33,640 nt of DNA from Thermoleophilia bacterium. GTDB lineage: Bacteria; Actinomycetota; Thermoleophilia; Gaiellales; JAICJC01. Below are positions 22,109 through 31,000 of this stretch, in pieces. The stretch spans positions 1-33,640 of the forward strand of contig JAICKX010000023.1 of NCBI GenBank assembly GCA_025927685.1, in the 5' to 3' direction. The notes under the pieces were generated by a model, which was not told where the DNA came from, searched no databases, and saw only the letters and a program-made list of their open reading frames with translations. The position numbers were made by a program, and so were the translations under genes. How positions within the stretch are numbered: position 1 is the stretch's first letter; each line of letters starts with the position of its first letter.

Positions 22109-22114
22109 TAGAAT
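22109..22114 (+). promoter_or_regulatory. -10 box TAGAAT before ileS
   Basis: TAGAAT lies 7 nt before ATG 22122 with no Shine-Dalgarno. Only about 40 nt separate the preceding hairpin from ileS, which leaves no room for a T-box leader. Confidence 0.5.
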
Positions 22115-22121
22115 CCCGCGG

Positions 22122-25100
22122 ATGCCGCCGTTTGAGCCGGTTCCTCCCAAGCCCGACCACGTGGCGCTCGAGCATGCGACGCTCGAGCGGTGGGAGCGCG
22201 AGCGCACGTTCGAGACGTTGCGCGACCGAAACCGCGGGAACGAGCCGTTCAGCTTCATCGACGGCCCGATCACGGCCAACAACCCGATGGGCGTGCACCA
22301 CGGGTGGGGCCGCACCCTCAAGGACATCTGGCAGCGCTACGCGGCGATGCGCGGCTGCGATCTGCTCTACCAGAACGGGTTCGACTGCCAGGGTCTGTGG
22401 GTCGAGGTCGGCGTCGAGAAGGAGCTCGGCCTCAACTCGAAGCGCGAGATCGAGGCGTACGGGCTCGGGCGGTTCTCCCGCGCATGCCGCGACCGGGTGG
22501 CGCACTTCTCCCGCGGCCTGACCGCGCAGTCGAAGCGGCTCGGCCAGTGGATGGACTGGGAGCGGTCGTACTACACGATGACCGACCCGAACATCTCCTA
22601 CATCTGGGGCTTCCTCAAGCTGTGTAACGAGCGGGGGTGGCTCTACAAGGGCCACCGGTCGATGCCGTGGTGCCCGCGCTGCGGGACATCGCTCTCCCAG
22701 CACGAGCTGATCGACTCCTACAAGGACCTGACGCATCCGTCGCTCCACGTCCGCCTGCCGCTCGCCGGCCGCGACCGCGAGTACCTCGTCGTCTGGACGA
22801 CGACGCCGTGGACGCTTCCGGCCAACGTGGCCGCAGCCGTCCGGCCCGATGCCGAGTACGTCCGCGTGCAGACGCCGGCCGGTGTCGCGATCGTTGCCGC
22901 CTCGCGCCTGGAGCCCAGCCCGGTCCGCGGCGAGGTGCTCGGCACCGTGCGCGGGTCGGAGCTCGTCGGGCTCACGTACACGGCGCCGTTCGACGACCTC
23001 CCCGCCCAGCAGGGGTTCGAGAACCGGGTCGTGGCGTGGGACGACGTGTCCATGGATGAGGGCACCGGCATCGTCCACATCGCCCCCGGCTGCGGCGAAG
23101 AGGACTTCGAGCTCGGAAAACGCGAGGGTCTGGAGCCGCTGACCCCTGTCGACGAGGCGGGCGCCTTCTTCGGCGAGTACGGCTGGCTGCACGGCCACGT
23201 CACCGCCGAGGCCGCCCAGATGATCGTCGACGACCTGGGCCAGCGCGGCCGGCTCGTCGCCGACGGCGAGATCACGCACCGCTATCCCGTCTGCTGGCGG
23301 TGCGGCACCGAGCTCATCTACCGGCTTGTGGACGAGTGGTTCATCGGCTGCGACGAGATCCGAGATCCGATGATCCAGGCTGCCCGCGAGGTGGAGTGGA
23401 CGCCGCCCCAGTACGCGAAGCGCATGGAGGACTGGCTGCGCAACATGGGCGACTGGTGCATCAGCCGCAAGCGCTACTGGGGCCTGCCGCTGCCGTTCTA
23501 CCTGTGCGAGGACGGCCACATGACCGTGGTGGGGTCGAAGGCGGAGCTGCTCGAGCGGGCGGTGCGCGGCACCGAGGGGCTCGAGGAGCTGCACCGGCCC
23601 TGGATCGACGACGTCGTCATCGGCTGCGCCCAGTGCGCCGGGGACGCGCGCCGGGTGGCCGACGTCGGCGACGCCTGGCTCGACGCCGGGATCGTCCCGT
23701 TCTCGACGCTCGGGTGGCACAACGAGGCGTCCGTCGAGGCGGGCTACGCCGAGGGCGCCGGCGTCGGCGTGACGGTTGCCGACCTGCCCGACCACGCCCA
23801 CTGGGAGAAGTGGTACCCGGCCGACTGGGTGTCGGAGATGCGCGAGCAGATCCGGCTCTGGTTCTACTCGATGCTCTTCATGGGGGTGACGCTGGACGGC
23901 CGCTCGCCGTACCGGCGGGTGCTCACGTACGAGAAGGTGAACGACGAGACGGGCCGCCCCATGCACAAGTCGTGGGGGAACGCCATCTGGTTCGAGGACG
24001 CGATCGAGGAGATGGGTGCCGACGTCATGCGCTGGATGTACGCCACCCAGCCGCCCGCCCAGAACCTGAACTTCGGCTACGGGCGGGCGAACGAGGTGAA
24101 GCGGCGCCTGCTCACGCTGTGGAACACGTACGCCTTCTTCGTGACCTACGCGGGCATCAACGACTTCCGGCCCGACGCGGCGACGCTCGTCTCCGGCCCG
24201 GGCCCGGAGGGGATGCAGCCGCTCGACCGCTGGGTCGTCGCGCGCACGCAGGGCCTGGTGCGCGAATGCCGGGCGGCGCTCGACACCTACGACTCGCCGC
24301 GGCTGGTGCGCGCGTTCGAGGCGCACGTCGACGACCTCTCGAACTGGTACGTCCGGCTCTCGCGGTCGCGCTTCTGGAAGTCCGAGGACGCGGCGTCGAC
24401 CCGGGCCGCGCACGCCACGCTCTGGTACGCGCTCGTCCAGGCCATCCGCTGCGTGGCGCCGGTGATGCCGTTCCTGGCCGACGAGATGTGGCAGAACCTG
24501 GTGCGCGGCGCCTGCGCCGACGCCGAGCCGAGCGTCCACCTGGCCGGCTACCCGGAGCCGACCGACGGGCTCGACGACGAGGGGCTGGTCGCGTCGCTCG
24601 AGTCGGTCCGGTCGGTGGTGGAGCTTGGCCGCCGGGCCCGCTCCGAGGCCAACCTCAAGCTGCGCCAGCCGCTCGCGGAGGTCATCGTCGCCACCGACCA
24701 TGCCGACCGCCGCCGCCAGGTGGGCGAGCACGTCGATCTGATCGGCGCGGAGCTGGGCGTGAAGGCGGTGCGGCTCGCCACGTCGGCGGAGGAGTTCGCC
24801 CAGACCGAGGTCGTGCCGCTCCTCAAGCTGCTCGGCCCCAAGCACGGACGCGATCTGGCGATGATCCGCGGCCTTCTGCGCGAGGGCCAGTTCGAGCTTC
24901 GCGGCGACGCGGTCCTGGTCGGCGACTGGACGCTCGAGCCCGGCGAGTTCGAGCTCCGCAGCCGCGCCCGCGAGGGGTTCGCCGTGACCGACGGCGACGG
25001 CTTCGTCGTCGCGCTCGACACGGAGATCACCCCGGAGCTCCGGCTCGAGGGCGTCGTGCGCGACCTCATCCGCCAGATCCAGGACATGCGCAAGGACGCC

Positions 25101-25253
25101 GGGCTCGCGATCACCGACCGCATCCGGCTCACCTACCCGGATCGCGACGGCGACGTCACCCGCGCGTTCACGGAGCACCGCGACTGGATCGCGGCCGAGA
25201 CGCTGGCGGTCTCGGTCGAGCCGGGCGCCGAGCTCACGATCGCCAAGGCGTAG
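22122..25253 (+). CDS. ileS: Isoleucine--tRNA ligase
   Basis: The enzyme charges tRNA-Ile in the cytosol. The product has 1043 residues, typical for IleRS. The class I signatures are variant: HIGH is HHGW (59-62, in PMGVHHGWGRTLKD) and KMSKS is MHKSWGN (614-620). The CP1 editing domain (VVWTTTPWTLPANVAAAV) is present, as are cysteine pairs WCPRC, CWRC and CAQC that could hold zinc, and a C-terminal anticodon-binding part (VHLAGYPEP, NLKLRQPL). I recall the same signature variants in IleRS of other actinobacteria and Chloroflexi, so I consider the enzyme active. The epimerase gene starts within its stop codon. Confidence 0.92.
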   Translation: MPPFEPVPPKPDHVALEHATLERWERERTFETLRDRNRGNEPFSFIDGPITANNPMGVHHGWGRTLKDIWQRYAAMRGCDLLYQNGFDCQGLWVEVGVEKELGLNSKREIEAYGLGRFSRACRDRVAHFSRGLTAQSKRLGQWMDWERSYYTMTDPNISYIWGFLKLCNERGWLYKGHRSMPWCPRCGTSLSQHELIDSYKDLTHPSLHVRLPLAGRDREYLVVWTTTPWTLPANVAAAVRPDAEYVRVQTPAGVAIVAASRLEPSPVRGEVLGTVRGSELVGLTYTAPFDDLPAQQGFENRVVAWDDVSMDEGTGIVHIAPGCGEEDFELGKREGLEPLTPVDEAGAFFGEYGWLHGHVTAEAAQMIVDDLGQRGRLVADGEITHRYPVCWRCGTELIYRLVDEWFIGCDEIRDPMIQAAREVEWTPPQYAKRMEDWLRNMGDWCISRKRYWGLPLPFYLCEDGHMTVVGSKAELLERAVRGTEGLEELHRPWIDDVVIGCAQCAGDARRVADVGDAWLDAGIVPFSTLGWHNEASVEAGYAEGAGVGVTVADLPDHAHWEKWYPADWVSEMREQIRLWFYSMLFMGVTLDGRSPYRRVLTYEKVNDETGRPMHKSWGNAIWFEDAIEEMGADVMRWMYATQPPAQNLNFGYGRANEVKRRLLTLWNTYAFFVTYAGINDFRPDAATLVSGPGPEGMQPLDRWVVARTQGLVRECRAALDTYDSPRLVRAFEAHVDDLSNWYVRLSRSRFWKSEDAASTRAAHATLWYALVQAIRCVAPVMPFLADEMWQNLVRGACADAEPSVHLAGYPEPTDGLDDEGLVASLESVRSVVELGRRARSEANLKLRQPLAEVIVATDHADRRRQVGEHVDLIGAELGVKAVRLATSAEEFAQTEVVPLLKLLGPKHGRDLAMIRGLLREGQFELRGDAVLVGDWTLEPGEFELRSRAREGFAVTDGDGFVVALDTEITPELRLEGVVRDLIRQIQDMRKDAGLAITDRIRLTYPDRDGDVTRAFTEHRDWIAAETLAVSVEPGAELTIAKA

Positions 25254-26248
25254 TGCGGCTCCTCGTCCTGGGAGGCACGAAGTTCCTCGGCAGGCATCTG
25301 GTCGCCGCCGCCCTCGAGGCCGGCGACGCGGTCACGCTCTTCAACCGCGGCCGCACCAACCCGGAGCTCTTCGCCGGACAGGTCGAGCGGATCCAGGGCG
25401 ACCGCGACGGCGGCCTCGACGCGCTGGCGGGCGGCGAGTGGGACGCCGTCCTCGACATGTGCGGCTACCTTCCGCGCGTCGTCGGCGCCTCGGCCCAGGC
25501 CGTCGCCGGCCGCTGCGGGCACTACACGTTCGTCTCGAGCGTCTCCGTCTACGGCAGCGTCGCGGAGGCCGGCATCGACGAGTCGGCCCCGGTCGACCGG
25601 CTGGCCGACCCGGCCACCGAGGTGATCGACGAGGAGACCTATGGCGGCCTGAAGGCGTTGTGCGAGGAGGCGGCCGAGGCGGCCATTCCCGGCCGCGTCC
25701 TCGTCGTGCGCCCCGGGCTGATCGTCGGCCCGTGGGACCCGACCGACCGCTTCACCTACTGGCCGCGGCGGATCGCCGCCGGAGGGGACGTCCTCCTTCC
25801 CGGAGGCCCCGAACGGCCGGTCCAGGTCATCGACGGCCGCGACCTGGCCGCCTGGATCCTGGCTGCGGTCCACCGCGACCTCACCGGAAGGTTCAACGCC
25901 TGCGGGCCGGCGGAGCCGATCGGGATGGGGGCGCTGTTCGACGCCTGCGCCGCCGTCTCGGGCTCCGGGGCGCGGCCGGTGTGGGCGGACGAGCAGGCGC
26001 TGCTCGACGCCGGCGTCGAGCCGTGGAGCGAGCTGCCGCTCTGGGTGGGCGAGGGAGCCGATCCGAAGCAGGCCGGCTTCATGCAGATCAGCTCGGCGCG
26101 GGCGGTCGCCGAGGGCCTGTCGTTCCGGCCGATCGAGGAGATCGCGAGCGACACCATCGCGTGGGATCGTGAGCACCCGGAGTTCCGGTCGGATGCCACG
26201 CTCAGGCCGGAGCGCGAGGCCGAGCTCCTGGCCGCGTTGGCCGGTTGA
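25253..26248 (+). CDS. NAD-dependent epimerase/reductase (extended SDR)
   Basis: The product has 331 residues from GTG 25253, which overlaps the last base of the ileS TAG. The Rossmann motif GGTKFLG (7-13) differs from canonical GxxGxxG in having K-F-L, a pattern I associate with the CSP41-like/atypical SDR group. SSVSVYG (95-101) supplies the Ser, and Y130/K134 form the YxxxK pair, so catalysis is likely intact. VVRPGLIVGPWDPTDRF is the usual substrate-side loop. It acts on a nucleotide sugar or a small carbonyl; the substrate is unknown. Confidence 0.85.
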   Translation: MRLLVLGGTKFLGRHLVAAALEAGDAVTLFNRGRTNPELFAGQVERIQGDRDGGLDALAGGEWDAVLDMCGYLPRVVGASAQAVAGRCGHYTFVSSVSVYGSVAEAGIDESAPVDRLADPATEVIDEETYGGLKALCEEAAEAAIPGRVLVVRPGLIVGPWDPTDRFTYWPRRIAAGGDVLLPGGPERPVQVIDGRDLAAWILAAVHRDLTGRFNACGPAEPIGMGALFDACAAVSGSGARPVWADEQALLDAGVEPWSELPLWVGEGADPKQAGFMQISSARAVAEGLSFRPIEEIASDTIAWDREHPEFRSDATLRPEREAELLAALAG

Positions 26249-26323
26249 CGCAATCGCGCGGGGCGGTCCGGACTTGAACGGATCGCTCTGCTCCGCCGCA
26301 ACGACCCGGCTGCGAGCGAACTG

Positions 26324-27268
26324 CTAGCCGGCGGCGGCCCGGCGCAGCTCGACCGGGAGCGAGAAGTGGACGTCCTCGTCCACCAGCTCGTGCGACTCCA
26401 CGAGCTCGGTGCCGAGCGCCCGGAAATGCTCCACGACGCGAGTCACGAGCGACTCCGGCGCCGAGGCGCCCGAGGTGATCCCCACGGTCTCGACCCCGTC
26501 CAGCCAGGCGGGGTCGATGCCCGTCTCGTCGTCGATCAAATGCGAGGCCACGCCCATCTCCCGGGTGACGTCCACGAGCCGGTTCGAGTTCGACGAGTTG
26601 CGCGACCCGATGACGAGCACCAGGTCGACCTCCCGCGCCAGCTCCTTGACGGCGTTCTGGCGGTTCTGGGTCGCGTAGCAGATGTCGTCCCTGGCGGGCC
26701 CGATGACGGCCGGGAACCGCCGGCGGAGCGCGGCGATGATGTCGAGCGTCTCGTCGACCGAGAGCGTCGTCTGGGTGATGTACGCGATCCGCTCGGGATC
26801 GGGGACGACGAGGTCGTCGATCTCGCCGACCGAGCCGATGAGCTGGATGGCGTCGGGCGCCTCGCCCATGGTGCCGACGACCTCCTCGTGGCCCTCGTGC
26901 CCGATGAGGACGATCGTATAGCCGCGAGCGGCATAGCGGCGGGCTTCGGCGTGCACCTTGCTGACGAGTGGGCAGGTGGCGTCGAGGACGCGCAGGCTCC
27001 GGGATTTCGAGTTGCGGTAGACCTCGGGCGCGACCCCGTGCGCGGACAGGACGACCACGCCGCCCTCCGGCACGTCCAGCTCGGAGTCGACGAAGACGGC
27101 GCCCCGCCCGGCCAGCTCGCTCACCACGTGCCGGTTGTGGACGATCTCCTTGCGGACGTAGACGGGCGCGCCGAAGTGGTCGAGCGCGCGCTCGACGGTG
27201 TCCACGGCCCGGTCGACACCGGCGCAGTAGCCGCGCGGCGACGCAAGCACGAGCTTGCGGGGAACCAT
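26324..27268 (-). CDS. ispH: 4-hydroxy-3-methylbut-2-enyl diphosphate reductase
   Basis: IspH makes IPP and DMAPP in the last step of the MEP isoprenoid pathway using a [4Fe-4S] cluster. The product has 314 residues, the normal length. Cluster cysteines are C15 (PRGYCAGVDRAV), C99 (LDATCPLV) and C197 (DICYATQNRQ). Substrate-side H44 and H77 (SAHGV), the TQTTLS loop (165-170) and SRNSSNSNRL are all present. TACGAT 6 nt before ATG 27268 suggests its own leaderless promoter. Confidence 0.96.
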   Translation of the reverse strand: MVPRKLVLASPRGYCAGVDRAVDTVERALDHFGAPVYVRKEIVHNRHVVSELAGRGAVFVDSELDVPEGGVVVLSAHGVAPEVYRNSKSRSLRVLDATCPLVSKVHAEARRYAARGYTIVLIGHEGHEEVVGTMGEAPDAIQLIGSVGEIDDLVVPDPERIAYITQTTLSVDETLDIIAALRRRFPAVIGPARDDICYATQNRQNAVKELAREVDLVLVIGSRNSSNSNRLVDVTREMGVASHLIDDETGIDPAWLDGVETVGITSGASAPESLVTRVVEHFRALGTELVESHELVDEDVHFSLPVELRRAAAG

Positions 27269-27274
27269 CGGCTT

Positions 27275-27280
27275 ATCGTA
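27275..27280 (-). promoter_or_regulatory. -10 box TACGAT before ispH
   Basis: Minus-strand TACGAT ends 6 nt before ATG 27268. No Shine-Dalgarno is present. Confidence 0.5.
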
Positions 27281-27348
27281 ACCGCCAGCGCTCGGTACGC
27301 CGCCGCCGGCGTCCGAAACCCGTTCCGCTCGTCAGCGGCCGGCCACCA

Positions 27349-27365
27349 CCGGGGTCAGACCCCGG
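27349..27365. repeat. Perfect palindrome with GGGGTC-A-GACCCC core (copy 1)
   Basis: CCGGGGTC and GACCCCGG are perfect 8-nt inverted arms around a single A. The 15-nt core is repeated exactly at 31952-31966. It lies in the intergenic space between ispH and the CAP-domain gene, next to the other palindrome family. Confidence 0.75.
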
Positions 27366-27401
27366 TTGTCTCAGGACCCAGCGTGCGGGCTGAGGACTTG
27401 G

Positions 27402-27467
27402 TGAAACACCCGGACCTGGTCCAGCTGTTTCATCCGTGAAACACCGGGACCTGGTCCCTCTGTTTCA
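27402..27467. repeat. Paired 31-nt palindromic repeat (GGACC-T-GGTCC core), cluster 2
   Basis: Two units at 27402-27432 and 27437-27467 are separated by TCCG. Both have TGAAACACC at the start and TGTTTCA at the end. The second unit has GGGACCTGGTCCC in the centre, while the first has one arm changed (CGGACCTGGTCCAG). Compared with cluster 1 at 1264-1340, the central base is T instead of A and the spacer TCCG is the reverse complement of CGGA. Confidence 0.85.
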
Positions 27468-27521
27468 GAACGGCCCTACGAGGTTTCACACGTGTGGCAG
27501 TTTCGTGGCAGACAGGTGCGT

Positions 27522-28031
27522 TTAGCGGTGGCCCCAGTCCACGGTCCACACGGCGGCACCGGGGTGACCGAGGAACGTGCCGTACGAGCGGCCGATGCCG
27601 ACCAGGTGGTACCTGGGCGACAGCAGGATGGCCCGGTGCTCGGGGCTGTGCAGCCACGCCTGCACGACATTGCCGGGCGTGCCATAGCTGCCGCTGCCCC
27701 AGGCCAGCGTCTCGCCCGCCCACCACTGGCCGTAGGTGATGAAGCCCGAGTGCATCACCCGGTAGGTGAGCGTCGAGCCGGTCGGGCTCGTGTGGGCGAA
27801 GTAGCCGCGCCACAGCATGTCGTGGGAATGCTGAAGGGCGGCGATCCGGAGCCGCTGGGAGGGGGCCATCGCCCGCAGGCCATGCGTGGCCCGCGCCTTG
27901 TTGATCGCCCGGAGAAGACCGACCCACGGCGGAGTAGTTGCTGCCTGCACCGGTCCCGCGACGACGCCCAAAGCCCCCGCCACGATGACCATCGCGATCA
28001 CGCGCCGACCCAACCTCATACCGAGATTCAT
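27522..28031 (-). CDS. Secreted CAP/SCP-domain protein
   Basis: The product has 169 residues from ATG 28031; ATG 28019 is an alternative. A signal peptide (GRRVIAMVIVAGALGVVAG, cleavage near GPVQA, residue 30) is followed by a single CAP domain: H70 in QHSHDML, H80 in YFAHTSP, GET (106-108, GEN in most relatives) and AWLHSPEHRAILLSP (125-139). Bacterial CAP proteins of this minimal kind are extracellular; roles are poorly known. The 28 bases before it contain GC-rich inverted arms but no clear ribosome-binding site. Confidence 0.88.
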   Translation of the reverse strand: MNLGMRLGRRVIAMVIVAGALGVVAGPVQAATTPPWVGLLRAINKARATHGLRAMAPSQRLRIAALQHSHDMLWRGYFAHTSPTGSTLTYRVMHSGFITYGQWWAGETLAWGSGSYGTPGNVVQAWLHSPEHRAILLSPRYHLVGIGRSYGTFLGHPGAAVWTVDWGHR

Positions 28032-28072
28032 CGGCCGCTGCCCGGCCGGTATTAGTCAAGAATCCGTAAAGA

Positions 28073-31000
28073 TCAGGCCGCCGCGCGCCAGCCGCCGCCG
28101 TCGTGCGCGAGCCGCACCGGCTCCCCGGCGCGCACCTCGCCCGACCAGCCGGGAGCCACGATCGCGGCGGCTCCCTCGGCAGCCTCGACCAGCAGCTCGC
28201 CCGCCGAGACGGTGATCGTGAGGGGCGTGCCGCGGTGCAGCCACCGGAACCGCAGCCGCTCCCATCCCGGCGGCAGGTGCGGGTCGAGCCGGAACGAGCC
28301 GTCGTCGAGCGGACGGGCGCCGGCGCAGCCGAGGACGACCGCCTGCCACAGGCCGCCCTGGGTCGCCATGTGCAGCCCCTCGTTCCTGTTCCCGCGGCTG
28401 TCCTCCAGGTCGATCGCGGTCGCGCGGCGCAGATAGTCGTCGGCCTCGTCGTGCAGGCCGACGCGGCGCGCGACGAGCGAGTGGACGGCCTCCGAGAGCG
28501 ACGAGAGGTGCCGCGTGAGCGGCTCGTAGAGCCGGTAGCTGGCCGCCCGCTCGGCCTCGTCGAACTGCGGCTCGAGGAGCGCCATCAGCATGACGATGTC
28601 GGCCTGCTTCACGTCGCGCCACTCCATGCGGTCGCGCTGCCAGGCGAGCTCGTCGCGCCCGGCCCGCTCGTCCGGCGCAAGCGGCAGCGACATGAAGCCC
28701 TCGAACTCCTCGATCAGGCCGTCGCCGGTTCGCAGGACGACCATCCGGTCTGCCGCGTCGCGCCAGACCCGCGGCTCGTCCGGCTCCGCCGGCGCCCGGC
28801 CGGCCTCGGCAAGGTCGGCGGCGCGGCGCAGGGTCCAGGCCGCCATCTCGTTGGTGAAGCCGCTGTTTCGGACGTGCTCGTGGAGCTCGTCCGGCCCGAT
28901 CACGTCGTGGAGCTCCAGGCCGCGGTCGGTCTCGACCGCCCGGCTCAGGAAGAAGCGGGCCGCCTCCGCGGTGACCTCGCCGCCGCCGGCGGCCAGGAAC
29001 GCCTCGTCGCCCGAGGTGCGCACGTAGGTCTCGATCGCCCAGGCGACGTCGGCGACGACATGGATCTCCTGCTGGCCCGTCAGCACCTCGAGCCGGCGTC
29101 CGCCCGGCCCGATCACGAACGACGGCGTCACGTCCTCGCCGGTCGCGGCGCTCTCCCACGCGTACCAGGCGCCCTCGAGGCCGGCGTTCTCGGCGTTCCG
29201 GCGGGCGGCGTCGAGCGTGAGGACGCGGTACTCCACGATCCGGCGGGCGACGTCGGGCCTGGTCGCGGCGAAGAACGGGAGCTGGAAGATGTCCGTGTCC
29301 CAGAAGACGTGGCCCTTGTACCCGTCGCCGGTGAGGCCCTTGGCGCCGATCGACGAGCGGCTGTCCTCCCTCGGAGCCGCGGCGACCAGCTGGGCGGCCG
29401 CGAACCGGATGCCGACCTGCGTGTTCTGGTCTCCCTCGATCTCGACGTCCGCGGCCTCCCAGATCTGAGCCCATGCAGCGGTGTGGGCGTCGAGCAGGGC
29501 GTCGAACCCGGCGTTCTGCGCCGAGCGGGCGGCCCGCACCGCCGACGGGCCTGGAAGCGGCACGTCGCGCTCGGAGTGGACGGCGACGAACCGGTCGATG
29601 ACGAGCGCATCCCCGGCCGAGAGCTCACACGCCACCGCCCGGCCTGACATGTCCTCGCGGGTGACGTGCTCGCAGGCCAGCGCCGAGCCGCGCGCGCTCG
29701 CGCTGACGGCGAGGGCGTGGTCGACCGCGACGCGGGCCCCAGGCGTGCGGGTGTGCAGGACGGCGATCTCGCCCACCCGGCCGGAGGCGACCATCTCGAC
29801 GTGGGGCAGCGGGCCGTGACCCTCGTGGGTGCGTACCGCGCTCACGACCTCGACGCGAGCGCCCGGCCCTCCCTCGAGGGCGATCTCGAGCCGGATCGCG
29901 CCGACATGCGGGTCGGCGAGGCTCGCGATCCGCTGCGACCGCAGCCGCAGCGTCCGGCCGTCGGGATCGACGCACCGCAGCGTGCGCTCCAGCCGCAGCG
30001 CCCGCAGGTCGAGCCGGCGCGCGTGCTCGAGCACCCGCCACTCCCAGGGCCTGAGCGCCCGCCCAGCGACGACGATCTCGGTCGCCGCCCAATCGCCGAT
30101 CACGACCAGGTCCTCCTGCCCGGCCGCGGCGCCGTCGAAGAGGCCGGCGACGTACGCCCCCGGCATCGAGCCCGGGCCGTCCTCGTCGGCCGTCCCGCGG
30201 ATGCCCATGAAGCCGTTCGAGACCGCGAAGAGCGTCTCGAGCGACGCCTCGGAGACCGGGTCGTACCCCGACCGCTCGACGACCCAGCCGTCGGGCGGCG
30301 GCCGCGGTGCGGCGGCCTCCTCCTCGACCTCGACCCGCGGCGGTGGGGCGGGGCGCGCCGACACCGCCGACTGATCCTCGAGCAGCTTCACGAACGCGCC
30401 CGGCCCGCCGCCGAGCTGCACGACGCCGGTGGGCACGCCGTTCGGCTCGCGCCCGACCGACACGATCGTTGCGCCGGCCGCGAGTCGCGACACCATGCGG
30501 TAGTCGGAGCCCTCGAAGCCGGCGATCGGGCCGAACTCATCGCCTGCGAGCAGCACCTCTTCGGCGAGGATCGCCCGCGCAGGGGCGAGCCTCCGCATGA
30601 CGTAGGCGATGGAATCGGACTTGTCCGTGAGCCCGACCTCGACGTGCTTCACGTCGGTCGTGATGCGCGGGTCGCGCAGGCCGGCCGCCCTGGCCGCCTC
30701 GTCGGTCATGTCGATGACCGCTCCGATGCCGCCCGGGAGCGCCTCGAGGCGCTCCTCGACCGCCGTCAGGAGCTCACCGATCCGGGACTTGGGCGGATCG
30801 GCCCACTGCGGCGTCGGGATCAGGTCGAGCTTGCGCCGGTTGAGCCGGTTTCGCACGATGTCGATCTCGATGCCGTGGTCGGCCTTCAGCCGGTCGCGGA
30901 CGGCATCGGCGGCCCGGTCGAGCGCGGCGTCCTCCTCCGGCGAGGCCTCCCGCGCCCAGAGCAGCGACCGGGTGCCGTCGGCCTCGTGCGCGTAGACCTC

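Noticed and set aside
22037-22121. T-box leader before ileS
   Set aside because: T-boxes often precede ileS in actinobacteria, but there is no T-box consensus (GGGTGGNACC) and only 85 nt including a terminator-like stem lie upstream of the start.
21891-25178. Very long minus-strand open frame opposite ileS
   Set aside because: It is the antisense shadow of ileS (Arg/Val/His/Asp-rich, no motifs).
26249-26323. Possible tRNA on the minus strand (TCCGTTCAAGTCCGGA resembles a T-arm)
   Set aside because: The stem closes an 8-nt loop instead of 7, and I found no matching acceptor 5' strand, D-arm or anticodon arm upstream. Treated as chance.
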